From the NCBI GenBank assembly GCA_014859615.1, contig JACUTX010000148.1, positions 1-6,586 on the forward strand: a stretch of 6,586 nt of DNA, read 5' to 3'. The first letter of the stretch is position 1, and the number at the start of each line of letters is the position of its first letter. Source of the stretch: Desulfuromonadales bacterium (GTDB lineage: Bacteria; Desulfobacterota; Desulfuromonadia; Desulfuromonadales; UBA2294). A program made the translations under genes and the position numbers. The notes beneath the pieces are model-generated. The model was not told the DNA's origin. It saw nothing but the letters and a program-made list of their open reading frames with translations, and ran no database searches. Of this stretch, positions 1 through 6,366 are shown piece after piece.

Positions 1-1929
1 TCACTGGCCGCAATGGCGACGCTCACTCTGGCGGGTTGCGTCAACAGTTTTTCGTCAACCCCGGTCACCCCGGTTGTGCCGATTGAACCGACCCTGCTGG
101 TAACCGACACAGCAGGTGTTGCGGTTGAAGGTGCAACGGTGTACGCCATTCCTGCGTCCGATGTTGCCGACCTTGCGGCCCAGCCGCTGGCGCTGGTCGC
201 CGGTAATTACACCGCCGAGGCCCTGAAGGTCGACGAGCCCCTCGAAGACCTGGTCAACGGCAATTATACTCCCGTAGGCGGCGGCGTAGCGACCTACATC
301 ACAGCAACCACCGACGCCGAGGGGAAAGCGGTTCTGACCGGGCTGGCGGTCGATACGACCGAGTACTTTATATATGTGGCACCGGCAACGGCCGACCACC
401 TTCCCGGCGGCAGCCTCTGCCGCAACGCCGTCACGGGCGCCTCGCTCGACAACACCGTGACCGCCGTTACCGTTTCCACCACCCCGTCGACGGATGCGAC
501 CTATATCGGCTCCAGTGACTGTCTGGAGTGTCACGCCGACTACGCCGATCAGAAGAAGACCGCCCACAAGCACGGCATCATGGTGCCGGGTGCGCCGAGC
601 GGCCTGCAGGATCTCTCTGATTTCGACGCGACCGCAGGCGTTTACAACTACATGGCTGGCATTGAAAAGTTCGAAGTGACCGGCGGCACCACCATCTGGT
701 TCTACGATTACGACGCCAGCCGCGGTTTCGACAAGTTCAAGACCCTCACCAGCGATCCGGGCGCCGGTGCCGTTGTCTGGGCAAAAGTACGTGCTTATCA
801 GGATACAACTAACAACAAGTACTACATGGAATTTACCAACGTCATCAACCCGGACGACCCGAACGACGGCATGATTCGCGAGACCCTGCTCAACTACGGT
901 GGCGGCGTCTACAAACAGCGCTACCTGACCTCCTTTTCTCCCAGCGAGAGCCTCTATACCCTGCCGCTGCAGTTCAATTCCTCCGGCAAAGACAGCTCCA
1001 GCGACCGCACCCGCAAAGTGTTCCGCGATTACCACCTCGACTGGTGGTTAAACGTCGACACCGATAATCCGGCGAACAGCACCTTCAAACCCCTTCCCGT
1101 TGCGGGCAAGAGCTTTGACCTTAACTGTGCTGCCTGCCACTTCAACGGCTTCAGCATCGCCAAGAATGAGCTCACCGGCGAATACACCGCCTCGGCCGTG
1201 GCTGACGCCAACGGTGAAGTTCATCCCCTCACCGGTCTGCAGCAAGAACTGAACGTCGGCTGCGAAACCTGTCACGGTCCGGGCTCCGAGCACCAGGCCG
1301 CAGGCGGCCTCGGCAAGTTCATCGTCACCCCGGGCAACCTCACTGCCTCGCGCGAAAGCGTCATCTGCGGCCAGTGCCACAGCCGTCCCAAGGGGACCTA
1401 TGACGGCATTACCGGCAACGATTCACCGCTGAACGTCGACGGCAAGATGCTCTTCCCCGGCACCAGCCGCGCCGCTTACCTGGCCGGCCAGACGAGCCGC
1501 AACGACGCCACAACGACTGATTTCTGGGCCGACGGTGAGCATTCAAAATCGCATCATCAGCAGTACACCGATTTTATTGCCTCGGCCAAGTACCGCAACG
1601 GCAACAGTCTCAAGACCTGCACAGCCTGTCATGACGTGCATGCTCCGGGAACCGACCGCCATCAGCTCAGCGGCACCACCGACAACTCCCTCTGCCTGAG
1701 CTGTCACACCGACGTTGTCAGTACCGATCATCAGGTCGACAAAACCGGCTACTCGATGGGGACGAAAATCCTGTGCATAGATTGCCATATGGTCAAAACG
1801 GCGAAGTCGGGTGCCGGCGAGCAGAACTGGAATGGCGGGGACATCAGCTCCCATCGCTTCGATGTCCCATTGGCTGCTGCCGACGCGATGCCGATTCCGT
1901 ACAATAATAGTTGCGGCGGCTGCCATTAA
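1..1929 (+). CDS. Octaheme c-type cytochrome lipoprotein, 5' end outside window
   Basis: The reading frame is open from base 1. The first in-frame ATG is at 13, but codons before it (S-L-A-A-M-A-T-L-T-L-A-G-C) already form the hydrophobic end of a signal peptide with lipobox LAGC, so the true start is upstream of the window. The lipidated cysteine is at 37-39; position +2 is Val, which permits outer-membrane sorting. Numbering from the ATG at 13, residues ~24-160 form a heme-free, Thr/Val/Ala-rich, beta-type domain resembling carboxypeptidase regulatory-like/Ig-like folds (G-V-A-V-E-G-A-T-V-Y core). Eight CxxCH heme sites follow at C170, C372, C417, C452, C536, C561, C588 and C634. The third sits in a GCETCHGPGSEH context typical of multiheme cytochromes. 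The last CGGCH is immediately followed by TAA, so the protein ends on a heme-binding His. The expected role is electron transfer at the cell surface or periplasm, with hemes attached by the cytochrome c maturation system. I cannot assign it to a named Omc protein. An intrinsic terminator follows. Confidence 0.93.
   Translation, partial: SLAAMATLTLAGCVNSFSSTPVTPVVPIEPTLLVTDTAGVAVEGATVYAIPASDVADLAAQPLALVAGNYTAEALKVDEPLEDLVNGNYTPVGGGVATYITATTDAEGKAVLTGLAVDTTEYFIYVAPATADHLPGGSLCRNAVTGASLDNTVTAVTVSTTPSTDATYIGSSDCLECHADYADQKKTAHKHGIMVPGAPSGLQDLSDFDATAGVYNYMAGIEKFEVTGGTTIWFYDYDASRGFDKFKTLTSDPGAGAVVWAKVRAYQDTTNNKYYMEFTNVINPDDPNDGMIRETLLNYGGGVYKQRYLTSFSPSESLYTLPLQFNSSGKDSSSDRTRKVFRDYHLDWWLNVDTDNPANSTFKPLPVAGKSFDLNCAACHFNGFSIAKNELTGEYTASAVADANGEVHPLTGLQQELNVGCETCHGPGSEHQAAGGLGKFIVTPGNLTASRESVICGQCHSRPKGTYDGITGNDSPLNVDGKMLFPGTSRAAYLAGQTSRNDATTTDFWADGEHSKSHHQQYTDFIASAKYRNGNSLKTCTACHDVHAPGTDRHQLSGTTDNSLCLSCHTDVVSTDHQVDKTGYSMGTKILCIDCHMVKTAKSGAGEQNWNGGDISSHRFDVPLAAADAMPIPYNNSCGGCH
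37..39 (+). other. Lipobox cysteine (signal peptidase II site)
   Basis: The codon TGC follows Leu-Ala-Gly, giving the lipobox L-A-G-C after a run of small and hydrophobic residues. Cleavage before this Cys and its lipidation would anchor the cytochrome to a membrane. The +2 to +4 residues are V-N-S, without the Asp+2 inner-membrane retention signal known from enterics. Outer-membrane placement is inferred. Confidence 0.8.
520..534 (+). other. Heme-binding motif 1, CLECH
   Basis: This is the first of eight CxxCH motifs, at residues 170-174 counted from the ATG at 13. It is followed by a His-rich stretch (T-A-H-K-H-G) that could supply distal ligands. A gap of about 200 residues separates it from heme 2, so heme 1 sits in its own segment. 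Confidence 0.92.
1126..1929 (+). other. Heme-binding motifs 2-8 (C-terminal heptaheme block)
   Basis: The CxxCH sites are CAACH 1126-1140, CETCH 1261-1275, CGQCH 1366-1380, CTACH 1618-1632, CLSCH 1693-1707, CIDCH 1774-1788 and CGGCH 1912-1926. Hemes 5-8 are closely spaced, which suggests a compact electron wire. Non-motif His residues in H-S-K-S-H-H, D-V-H, D-R-H, D-H-Q and S-S-H-R-F are candidate distal ligands. Which His serves which heme cannot be decided from sequence alone. Confidence 0.92.
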
Positions 1930-1971
1930 CCCTAACCTGACAAAGTGAGCCAGAACATTCACTGCATGATC

Positions 1972-2007
1972 AACAGCGCCCTCAGATTTTTTGAGGGTGC
2001 TGTTTTT
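1972..2007 (+). terminator. Rho-independent terminator after the cytochrome
   Basis: A 13-bp stem pairs 1972-1984 with 1992-2004, with a single G-T wobble, around a 7-nt loop (GATTTTT, 1985-1991). The right arm runs into a T tract that continues to 2007. It lies 42 nt past the cytochrome stop, faces the right way, and should end that transcript before the kinase gene. Reading through the stem the other way gives a weaker signal. Confidence 0.93.
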
Positions 2008-2141
2008 AAATCCACAAAGGAAATTGCCAGGTATTTCCAGCGGTTGCAACGCCATTTAAAAGTTTCGGCTCGAACCATGGCAGAGGAGTTAAGCGCCTGG
2101 AACAACGCTGATGTTTTGTGTTCTGGGTCGACGCAAACCTT
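2008..2141. other. Intergenic spacer with no recognised gene
   Basis: The spacer between the cytochrome terminator and the kinase promoter carries no convincing gene. A plus-strand ORF of 66 codons (1945-2145) runs straight through the terminator hairpin, resembles no protein I recognise and lacks a clear ribosome binding site, so I do not call it. A small GAAAT/ATTTC inverted repeat at about 2021-2038 is too short to interpret. An operator for the downstream regulator could lie here, but none is evident. Confidence 0.5.
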
Positions 2142-2170
2142 TTGATCGTTTATGCCGAGTTTGCTATAGT
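2142..2170 (+). promoter_or_regulatory. Sigma-70 type promoter of the two-component operon
   Basis: The -35 element TTGATC (2142-2147) and the -10 element TATAGT (2165-2170) are separated by exactly 17 nt. A TG dinucleotide one base before the -10 gives an extended -10. Transcription would start near 2177 and leave a leader of about 70 nt before the kinase ATG. The strong match suggests basal, housekeeping expression of the sensor pair. No other promoter candidate is needed to explain transcription of both genes. Confidence 0.75.
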
Positions 2171-2235
2171 ATTTGACTCCAATCAGGCAATAATAGCAGC
2201 CGAGCACCACAAATCTCCCCTTCAAGAGAACAGAC

Positions 2236-2240
2236 GGTGA
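2236..2240 (+). promoter_or_regulatory. Ribosome binding site of the sensor kinase
   Basis: GGTGA lies 7 nt before the ATG at 2248 and matches the 3' part of the Shine-Dalgarno consensus. This supports 2248 as the start rather than the next in-frame ATG at 2275, which lies inside the first membrane segment. Confidence 0.6.
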
Positions 2241-2247
2241 CACCTCG

Positions 2248-3654
2248 ATGATCGAAGACGCTGGTTTTTTTGTAATGTATCTGTTTTACGGGCTGGTGTT
2301 TTTCACTATCGGCGCGGCGATTACTTCAAAGAACCTGCGGCTCAGCGAAATAAAAGTGGCCCGTGTCCTCTGGATCCTTGCCCTGTTTGCCTTTGCGCAC
2401 GGCCTGAGCGAATGGCTGGAACTCTTTTTGCGCATGAATCATGAACATTTGCAGGGAGAATTTTACCCCTTCCTGATTCGCGGAAAATTCATCCTCACAG
2501 GCCTTTCCTTCGCTTTTTTATTTTGGTTTGGGGCCGAACTCCTGTTCCTGAACAAATCGGTCAAAAGCGTCCGCCTCGCCCTGATTTCTCTGCCGGGACT
2601 GCTGATCGGGAGCGTCATCTATTTTAGTCACATCCATAGTAACTTTTCTGAATATGATATTTATTTACGTATTTTCATCGCTTTTCCCGCTACACTGATG
2701 GCTGGTTACGGCTTCATTCATAATGCAGCGACGTTAGAAATTTCAAGTCATAGAGGAGCGAAAAACCTCAAGCTTTCAGGCTACGCCATTCTGCTCTATG
2801 GGGTTTTTGCCGGTCTTTTCCCCTCGGGATTGGTCATTGGCGGACTGCCGATTGAAATTTTCCGCGCCTCTTCTGCATTCCTGCTGCTGCACGGCATTAT
2901 TCGAGCTCTTCAAGTTTTCGACGCAGAACGCAAAGCTAAAATGGAAGAGAGTTTCAAGCGCCTTGCGCAAAGTGAAAAAATGGTGGCGCTGGGGAAACTC
3001 TCGGCCGGCATTGCTCATGAAATTAACAACCCGCTGGCTAATGCGCTGATCAGCATCGAATTACTCGAACAAGATCTGCAACCGTTTGCCCCGGTGGTCC
3101 ATGTCGCTCAGCCCCGCATTAAATCGATCAAACGCAACCTCGGTCGCGCATCAAAAATTGCAGGCGAGTTACTGTTTTTTTCCCACAACCGCGAAGCCCA
3201 GTTTGAAGAATTCAGCTTGAACGAGATCATCCATAAAACCTTTCAGCTCATCGGTTCCAGGCAAAACCTCTATGAATTCACCTTTAACTTGGGGGAGCTC
3301 CCGATGATGAAAGGGATCCCCTGGAAAATCGAAGAGGTCCTGCTGAACGTGCTGATGAATGCCATGGATGCGACACCCGAGAGGGGGAAGATTGAAATAC
3401 AAACCAGGGTGACAGAAGTGAGTATCCTCTGCACGATTCAGGATCATGGCGCGGGGGTCTCTGAGAAAGTCCTTGGATATCTCTTTGACCCTTTTTTTAC
3501 GACCAAAGAACCCGGAAAAGGGACCGGGCTTGGGTTATCCATCTGTTTTGGTATTATGGAACTGCACCACGGTGAAATTCGCATCAACAGCAAGGCGGGT
3601 GAGGGGACTCTGGTTCAGCTGCTTTTCCCGTTGCCGGAAGGTTTCCACACATGA
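2248..3654 (+). CDS. Seven-TM sensor histidine kinase, NtrB-like catalytic core
   Basis: This 468-aa inner-membrane kinase is expected to autophosphorylate on His and pass the phosphate to the regulator encoded by the next gene. Hydrophobic segments at residues ~7-26, 38-60, 81-101, 109-129, 139-160, 178-199 and 205-224 predict seven membrane helices with almost no large extracytoplasmic domain, so the stimulus is probably sensed in or at the membrane. The second helix contains the polar H-G-L-S-E-W-L-E-L stretch. A charged linker (225-245) leads to the H-box GIAHEINNPLA with the phospho-acceptor H257. The ATPase domain shows the N-box around N367/N371 (NVLMNAMDATP), the G1 box D399-H-G-A-G, the F-box FDPFFTTK (413-420) and the G2 box GKGTGLGLS (423-431), so all catalytic motifs are present. 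There is no HAMP or PAS domain. Its stop overlaps the next start as ATGA, indicating coupled translation. The ligand is unknown. Confidence 0.93.
   Translation: MIEDAGFFVMYLFYGLVFFTIGAAITSKNLRLSEIKVARVLWILALFAFAHGLSEWLELFLRMNHEHLQGEFYPFLIRGKFILTGLSFAFLFWFGAELLFLNKSVKSVRLALISLPGLLIGSVIYFSHIHSNFSEYDIYLRIFIAFPATLMAGYGFIHNAATLEISSHRGAKNLKLSGYAILLYGVFAGLFPSGLVIGGLPIEIFRASSAFLLLHGIIRALQVFDAERKAKMEESFKRLAQSEKMVALGKLSAGIAHEINNPLANALISIELLEQDLQPFAPVVHVAQPRIKSIKRNLGRASKIAGELLFFSHNREAQFEEFSLNEIIHKTFQLIGSRQNLYEFTFNLGELPMMKGIPWKIEEVLLNVLMNAMDATPERGKIEIQTRVTEVSILCTIQDHGAGVSEKVLGYLFDPFFTTKEPGKGTGLGLSICFGIMELHHGEIRINSKAGEGTLVQLLFPLPEGFHT
3636..3641 (+). promoter_or_regulatory. Ribosome binding site of the response regulator, inside the kinase gene
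   Basis: GGAAGG ends 9 nt before the ATG at 3651 and lies within the last codons of the kinase. Together with the 4-nt stop/start overlap it allows re-initiation, keeping sensor and regulator in proportion. Confidence 0.65.
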
Positions 3655-4301
3655 ACAACATCCTCATTGTCGATGACGATCAAGAATTGCGCACCAACCT
3701 GCAGGAAGTTCTGGTCCGGGAAGGTTACATTACGGAGCTGGCCAAGGATGGGAGCGAGGCTCTTGATATGATCAAGGACCGGGATTTCGGTCTCATCCTG
3801 CTCGATCTGGTTATGCCCGGCCTTAGCGGCATGGAAACACTTTTGTTGCTGCATCGGCAAAAGCCGCAGTGCAAAGTGGTGCTGATGACAGCCTTTTCGA
3901 CGATTGAAAATGCGGTGGAAGCGATGCGCAGAGGAGCCGCTGACTATCTGACCAAACCCTTCAAATCGGCCGATTTACTGACAACCGTAAGACGAGTGCT
4001 TGAAGAGGCAAAATTCAAGGAGTGTCAAGTCGCTTTGAATATGGACGGGACCTTCAATTCCCTCGCCAATCTGATTCGCAGGCAGATTCTGCAATTGCTG
4101 GTTGCCAACAAACGACTACGTTTTATGGATATTACGCGAGGCCTGGATATCGATGATCACACCAAGGTAAACTTCCACTTAAAAGTCCTTAAAGAAAATG
4201 GCTTACTCGCGCAAGATGCTCAGAAATTTTATCAGCTGACCGCTGAAGGTGAAAAAATCACGCAGTGTATGACTGTCGTCATTAATCATTTGGCCAATTG
4301 A
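3651..4301 (+). CDS. Response regulator: receiver domain plus ArsR-like winged helix
   Basis: This 216-aa cytoplasmic protein is the likely partner of the kinase it overlaps by 4 nt. Residues 1-118 form a complete CheY-type receiver: acidic D8-D9-D10, phospho-acceptor D52 (LLDLVMPG), switch T80 (VLMTAF) and K102 in the KPF motif. The T-I-E-N-A-V-E-A-M stretch after T80 resembles NtrC-family receivers. There is no AAA+ or Fis domain. After a linker, residues ~136-197 look like a winged helix of the ArsR/archaeal-regulator kind: a first helix N-S-L-A-N-L-I-R-R-Q-I-L, then R-F-M-D-I, a recognition helix T-K-V-N-F-H-L-K-V-L-K (171-181), G-L-L, and a wing ending Y-Q-L-T-A-E-G. It should bind DNA in a phosphorylation-dependent way; targets are unknown. 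The OmpR and NarL output families were considered, but the helix pattern fits ArsR-like better. No lesion is visible. Confidence 0.9.
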   Translation: MNNILIVDDDQELRTNLQEVLVREGYITELAKDGSEALDMIKDRDFGLILLDLVMPGLSGMETLLLLHRQKPQCKVVLMTAFSTIENAVEAMRRGAADYLTKPFKSADLLTTVRRVLEEAKFKECQVALNMDGTFNSLANLIRRQILQLLVANKRLRFMDITRGLDIDDHTKVNFHLKVLKENGLLAQDAQKFYQLTAEGEKITQCMTVVINHLAN

Positions 4302-4308
4302 GCGCTGG

Positions 4309-4340
4309 CAAAGAGAGCTTTAACAGGTAGAGCGTCTTTG
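4309..4340 (+). terminator. Weak hairpin after the response regulator
   Basis: CAAAGAGAGCT (4309-4319) can pair imperfectly with AGCGTCTTTG (4331-4340): 6 bp, a small internal bulge, then 3 bp, with an 11-nt loop. The T run afterwards is poor (TTCTAAG). It may help end the two-component transcript in the gap before the convergent CNNM-like frame, but it is far weaker than the hairpin at 1972. Confidence 0.35.
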
Positions 4341-4888
4341 TTCTAAGTGGAGTTGTCGCGGCAGAACCCCAACCTTCAACCTTGGAATCTCCCCTATCTC
4401 TTGTCCTCCCGGCTCACCGGTTCAATTTTCACCCTGCGAATCGCCGTCTGCGTGACCTTATCACAGGTCATTATGAAATCTCCCCACCGGATCCACACCC
4501 CTTTCACAGGGAGATGGTCCAGTTCAAAAATGATCAGTCCGGCGAGGGTTTCATAAGGGCGCAGTTCAAAAAACCTGATGTTCAAAAGATTCGCCAAGTC
4601 GTTGATGGGGAGCAGACCGTCGACCAGATAGCGACCATCCTGAAGACGCTGGATTCTCTTCGGTTCATCCTGACCATGTTCATCCTCCATTTCTCCGACC
4701 AGTTCTTCCAACAGATCTTCGGCGGTAACGACCCCGCTCAAACCGCCATACTCGTCCACGACCATTGCCATATGAATATGGCCGAGCTGCATCTCTCGTA
4801 GAAGATCATTGATCTTTTTCGATTCCGGAACAAATAAAGGGGCCCGCAGAAGGCTTTCCAGATCGAATTCCGGGGCTTTTATCGCCTG

Positions 4889-4891
4889 TCA
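4889..4891 (-). other. Premature TGA, codon 254 of the CNNM-like frame
   Basis: The stop lies inside the CBS region between GYIHGKDLL and QAIKAPEFDLE. Arg is the likely original residue, and CGA to TGA is a single transition. It would remove the second CBS repeat and the CorC_HlyC domain. Confidence 0.85.
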
Positions 4892-5095
4892 GAGCAGGTC
4901 CTTGCCATGGATGTAACCAACCACGTTGTCAATCTCACCCCGGCAAACCGGAAAACGCGAATACTGGCTCTTTATAACGATATTCAGGATCTGTTCGCAG
5001 CTCTGCTCCAGATCCAGAGGGACAACCCGGGGGCGTGGAACCATAACCTCTGCCACTCTCAGCGATCCGAACTGTGACAGGTTAGTAATAATGAG

Positions 5096-5098
5096 CTA
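5096..5098 (-). other. Premature TAG, codon 185 of the CNNM-like frame
   Basis: The stop falls in the conserved linker between DUF21 and the CBS pair, after GEQTGHLSDNE and before LIITNL. The residue expected here is Lys or Gln, and AAG or CAG differs from TAG by one base. The frame is kept on both sides. Confidence 0.85.
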
Positions 5099-5371
5099 TT
5101 CATTATCACTTAAATGTCCGGTTTGCTCACCGATCCTTGCCATGGCAAAGAACTCCGTTCGACTGAAAATATGGATATCTTTGCCGTGAGAAATGAATTT
5201 CGTCAGGTACGCCGAGATACGGACGATCGGGTAAAGTGCCATGACCAGGCTGTTCACAAAAAAAGCCGTTGGTACTGTTAACTTCGACCAGTAGAGAGCC
5301 CCTATGGTTTTAGGAACAATTTCGGAAAGAAAAAGGATCAGCAGCGTCATGATTGCCGAGAAGAGGCCGAA

Positions 5372-5374
5372 TCA
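5372..5374 (-). other. Premature TGA, codon 93 of the CNNM-like frame
   Basis: The stop falls between VVFGST and FGLFSAIMTLLILFLSEIVPK, in the middle of the DUF21 domain. The frame continues unchanged on the other side. A one-base change from TGG (Trp) is the simplest origin. Translation stopping here would leave only the first two membrane helices. Confidence 0.85.
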
Positions 5375-5650
5375 GGTGCTGCCAAATACGACGGTCGCTT
5401 TGGCCCCGGCCATGATCGATCCGACGGTGTGAGCAATAGTGTTCAAGGTCAAAATTGCGGCCAGAGAGCGATCCACATTGTCTTGCTTCAATCGCTTCAA
5501 TAGCGCTGCAAGCCGTGGCTTTTTCTCCTTCTGTTCCTCAATATAAGAAGGTGTAATGCTCAGCAAGACAGCTTCTGCCACCGAGCAAAGAAACGAAAAC
5601 CATAATGCCATCATCACATAGGCAATTAACTGCACGACATCAGTATTCAT

Positions 5651-5793
5651 CCTATGAACGTCCTCTATTCTCTATCTTTTGGATGCGACCAATTTTCTGG
5701 GGCTTTGCGTTCCAAACGCCAGGGCAAATCCGGGCCCTCGTTCATGATTGATCCCCGCAGAACTTAACCGTAACCGCCCGTGTGGAGAGGTAC
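5651..5793. other. Spacer between the CNNM-like frame and the porin remnant
   Basis: The spacer is 143 nt with no confident gene or promoter. Read on the minus strand, a startless frame of about 40 codons (about 5805 to 5675) encodes G-T-S-P-H-G-R-L-R-L-S-S-A-G and on to a TAG. A second short frame reads S-T-R-A-V-T-V-K-F-C-G-D-Q-S before a stop. Neither has a start codon or a ribosome binding site. They may be a remnant of inserted DNA, or chance. A 5-bp AGGGC/GCCCT inverted repeat is too short to call a terminator. Confidence 0.4.
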
Positions 5794-5965
5794 CTATTGC
5801 AATATTTCAAAACTACTTACTGTCAACTGAACAGAAAGACCCTCTATTTGCTTATCCTTTGCGAGTTCTTTATCAAATGTAAAATCTGAAAATTCCCCGG
5901 GCCCCAATGCCTTGATGCCACTTAACCATTCATTTGTTACATCTACCAATTTTTCAATAACGTAA
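5794..5965 (-). other. AT-rich segment fused to the 3' end of the porin remnant
   Basis: By hand count 5801-5960 has 56 G+C in 160 bases (35%), against 68 in 120 (57%) for 6001-6120. On the minus strand it encodes I-E-K-L-V-D-V-T-N-E-W-L-S-G and ends F-E-I-L-Q. I do not recognise it. It has neither the amphipathic strand pattern nor the terminal aromatic of a porin, so it may come from other DNA joined to a truncated porin gene. Confidence 0.5.
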
Positions 5966-6003
5966 CCGACGCCGACGGTCGCTCCGGCAAAACCGGCCTG
6001 CAC

Positions 6004-6006
6004 CTA
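6004..6006 (-). other. Premature TAG in the porin remnant
   Basis: The stop lies between D-T-I-S-R-G-G and V-Q-A-G-F-A-G-A-T-V-G-V-G-Y, both porin-like and in the same frame. The original codon was probably Trp (TGG) or Tyr (TAC/TAT), either one base away. Confidence 0.75.
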
Positions 6007-6364
6007 GCCGCCGCGGGAGATGGTGTCACCTTTTGTTGCAACATTGTACTTGGAGTTGCGGTCAGTAATGCCGAGGTCGCGCAGGTTCTGGCCATAGTGA
6101 AGCTTGGTCCGCAGGGAGAACTGATCCTGCTTGAAACCGATGTCGGCATAGCCGAGGTAGGAGGTAACGCTCTCCTCAGTTGCGCCGGTATCGAAGGACT
6201 GATAGGTTGTGCCGAGGTTGTAGGCGAATTTGCCCGCCTTGTTCTTGAAGCCGATGGTCAGCTTCGGGAGCAGAGTTTCGGTAATCGCATTAGCACCGGT
6301 ATTGGCAGAGATTACTTGTCCTGCCACAAAATAGAGGCCGTTATTCTGGTCGAAACGGATCTGC

Positions 6365-6366
6365 GG
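6365..6366 (-). other. Single-base deletion in the porin remnant
   Basis: The two open frames, -1 nt apart, meet at the plus-strand GG in CTGCGGTTAC. Adding one G here (one C on the coding strand) gives N-L-W-D-S-R-N-P-Q-I-R-F-D-Q-N-N-G-L, a continuous porin-like sequence. A short homopolymer is a usual place for both real slippage and sequencing error. Confidence 0.75.

Larger units (their letters stand above)
4394..5650 (-). pseudogene. CNNM/CorC/HlyC-family protein with three in-frame stops
   Basis: The minus-strand frame from ATG at 5650 to TAG at 4394-4396 spans 418 codons, the usual length of the family, and reads in one frame throughout. Stops interrupt it at codon 93 (TGA, 5372-5374), codon 185 (TAG, 5096-5098) and codon 254 (TGA, 4889-4891). 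The translation is otherwise complete. A DUF21 membrane domain covers codons 1-~180, with helices near 5-28, 62-82, 95-118 and 123-146, and includes LNTIAHTVGS and LSEIVPKTIGALYW. A CBS pair follows at ~199-320 (EVMVPRPRVV, YSRFPV, VVDEYGGLSGVVTAEDLLEE). A CorC_HlyC domain occupies ~336-416. Intact members are inner-membrane proteins linked to magnesium and cobalt transport and are often annotated as hemolysin-like. The stop sites look like single-base changes of conserved codons, e.g. TGG to TGA at 93 and CGA to TGA at 254. A GAGGA at 5661-5665 precedes the start. The alternative is base-calling error. Confidence 0.88.

Noticed and set aside
55..1035. A 326-codon open frame antisense to the cytochrome gene
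   Set aside because: It lies wholly opposite a clear heme protein in GC-rich sequence, has a repetitive Val/Gly/Arg composition and shows no recognisable domain; it is a shadow of the real frame.
1945..2145. A 66-codon plus-strand frame after the cytochrome
   Set aside because: It runs through the terminator hairpin, has no ribosome binding site, and its product is unrecognised; treated as chance.
4382..4801. A 139-codon plus-strand frame opposite the CNNM-like C terminus
   Set aside because: The minus strand here encodes conserved CBS and CorC_HlyC sequence; the plus frame is its shadow.
4889..5374. Selenocysteine or stop-codon readthrough as an explanation for the internal TGA codons
   Set aside because: One of the three interruptions is TAG, CNNM proteins are not known selenoproteins, no selenocysteine-insertion-type hairpin was apparent, and the residues expected are Trp, Lys/Gln and Arg.
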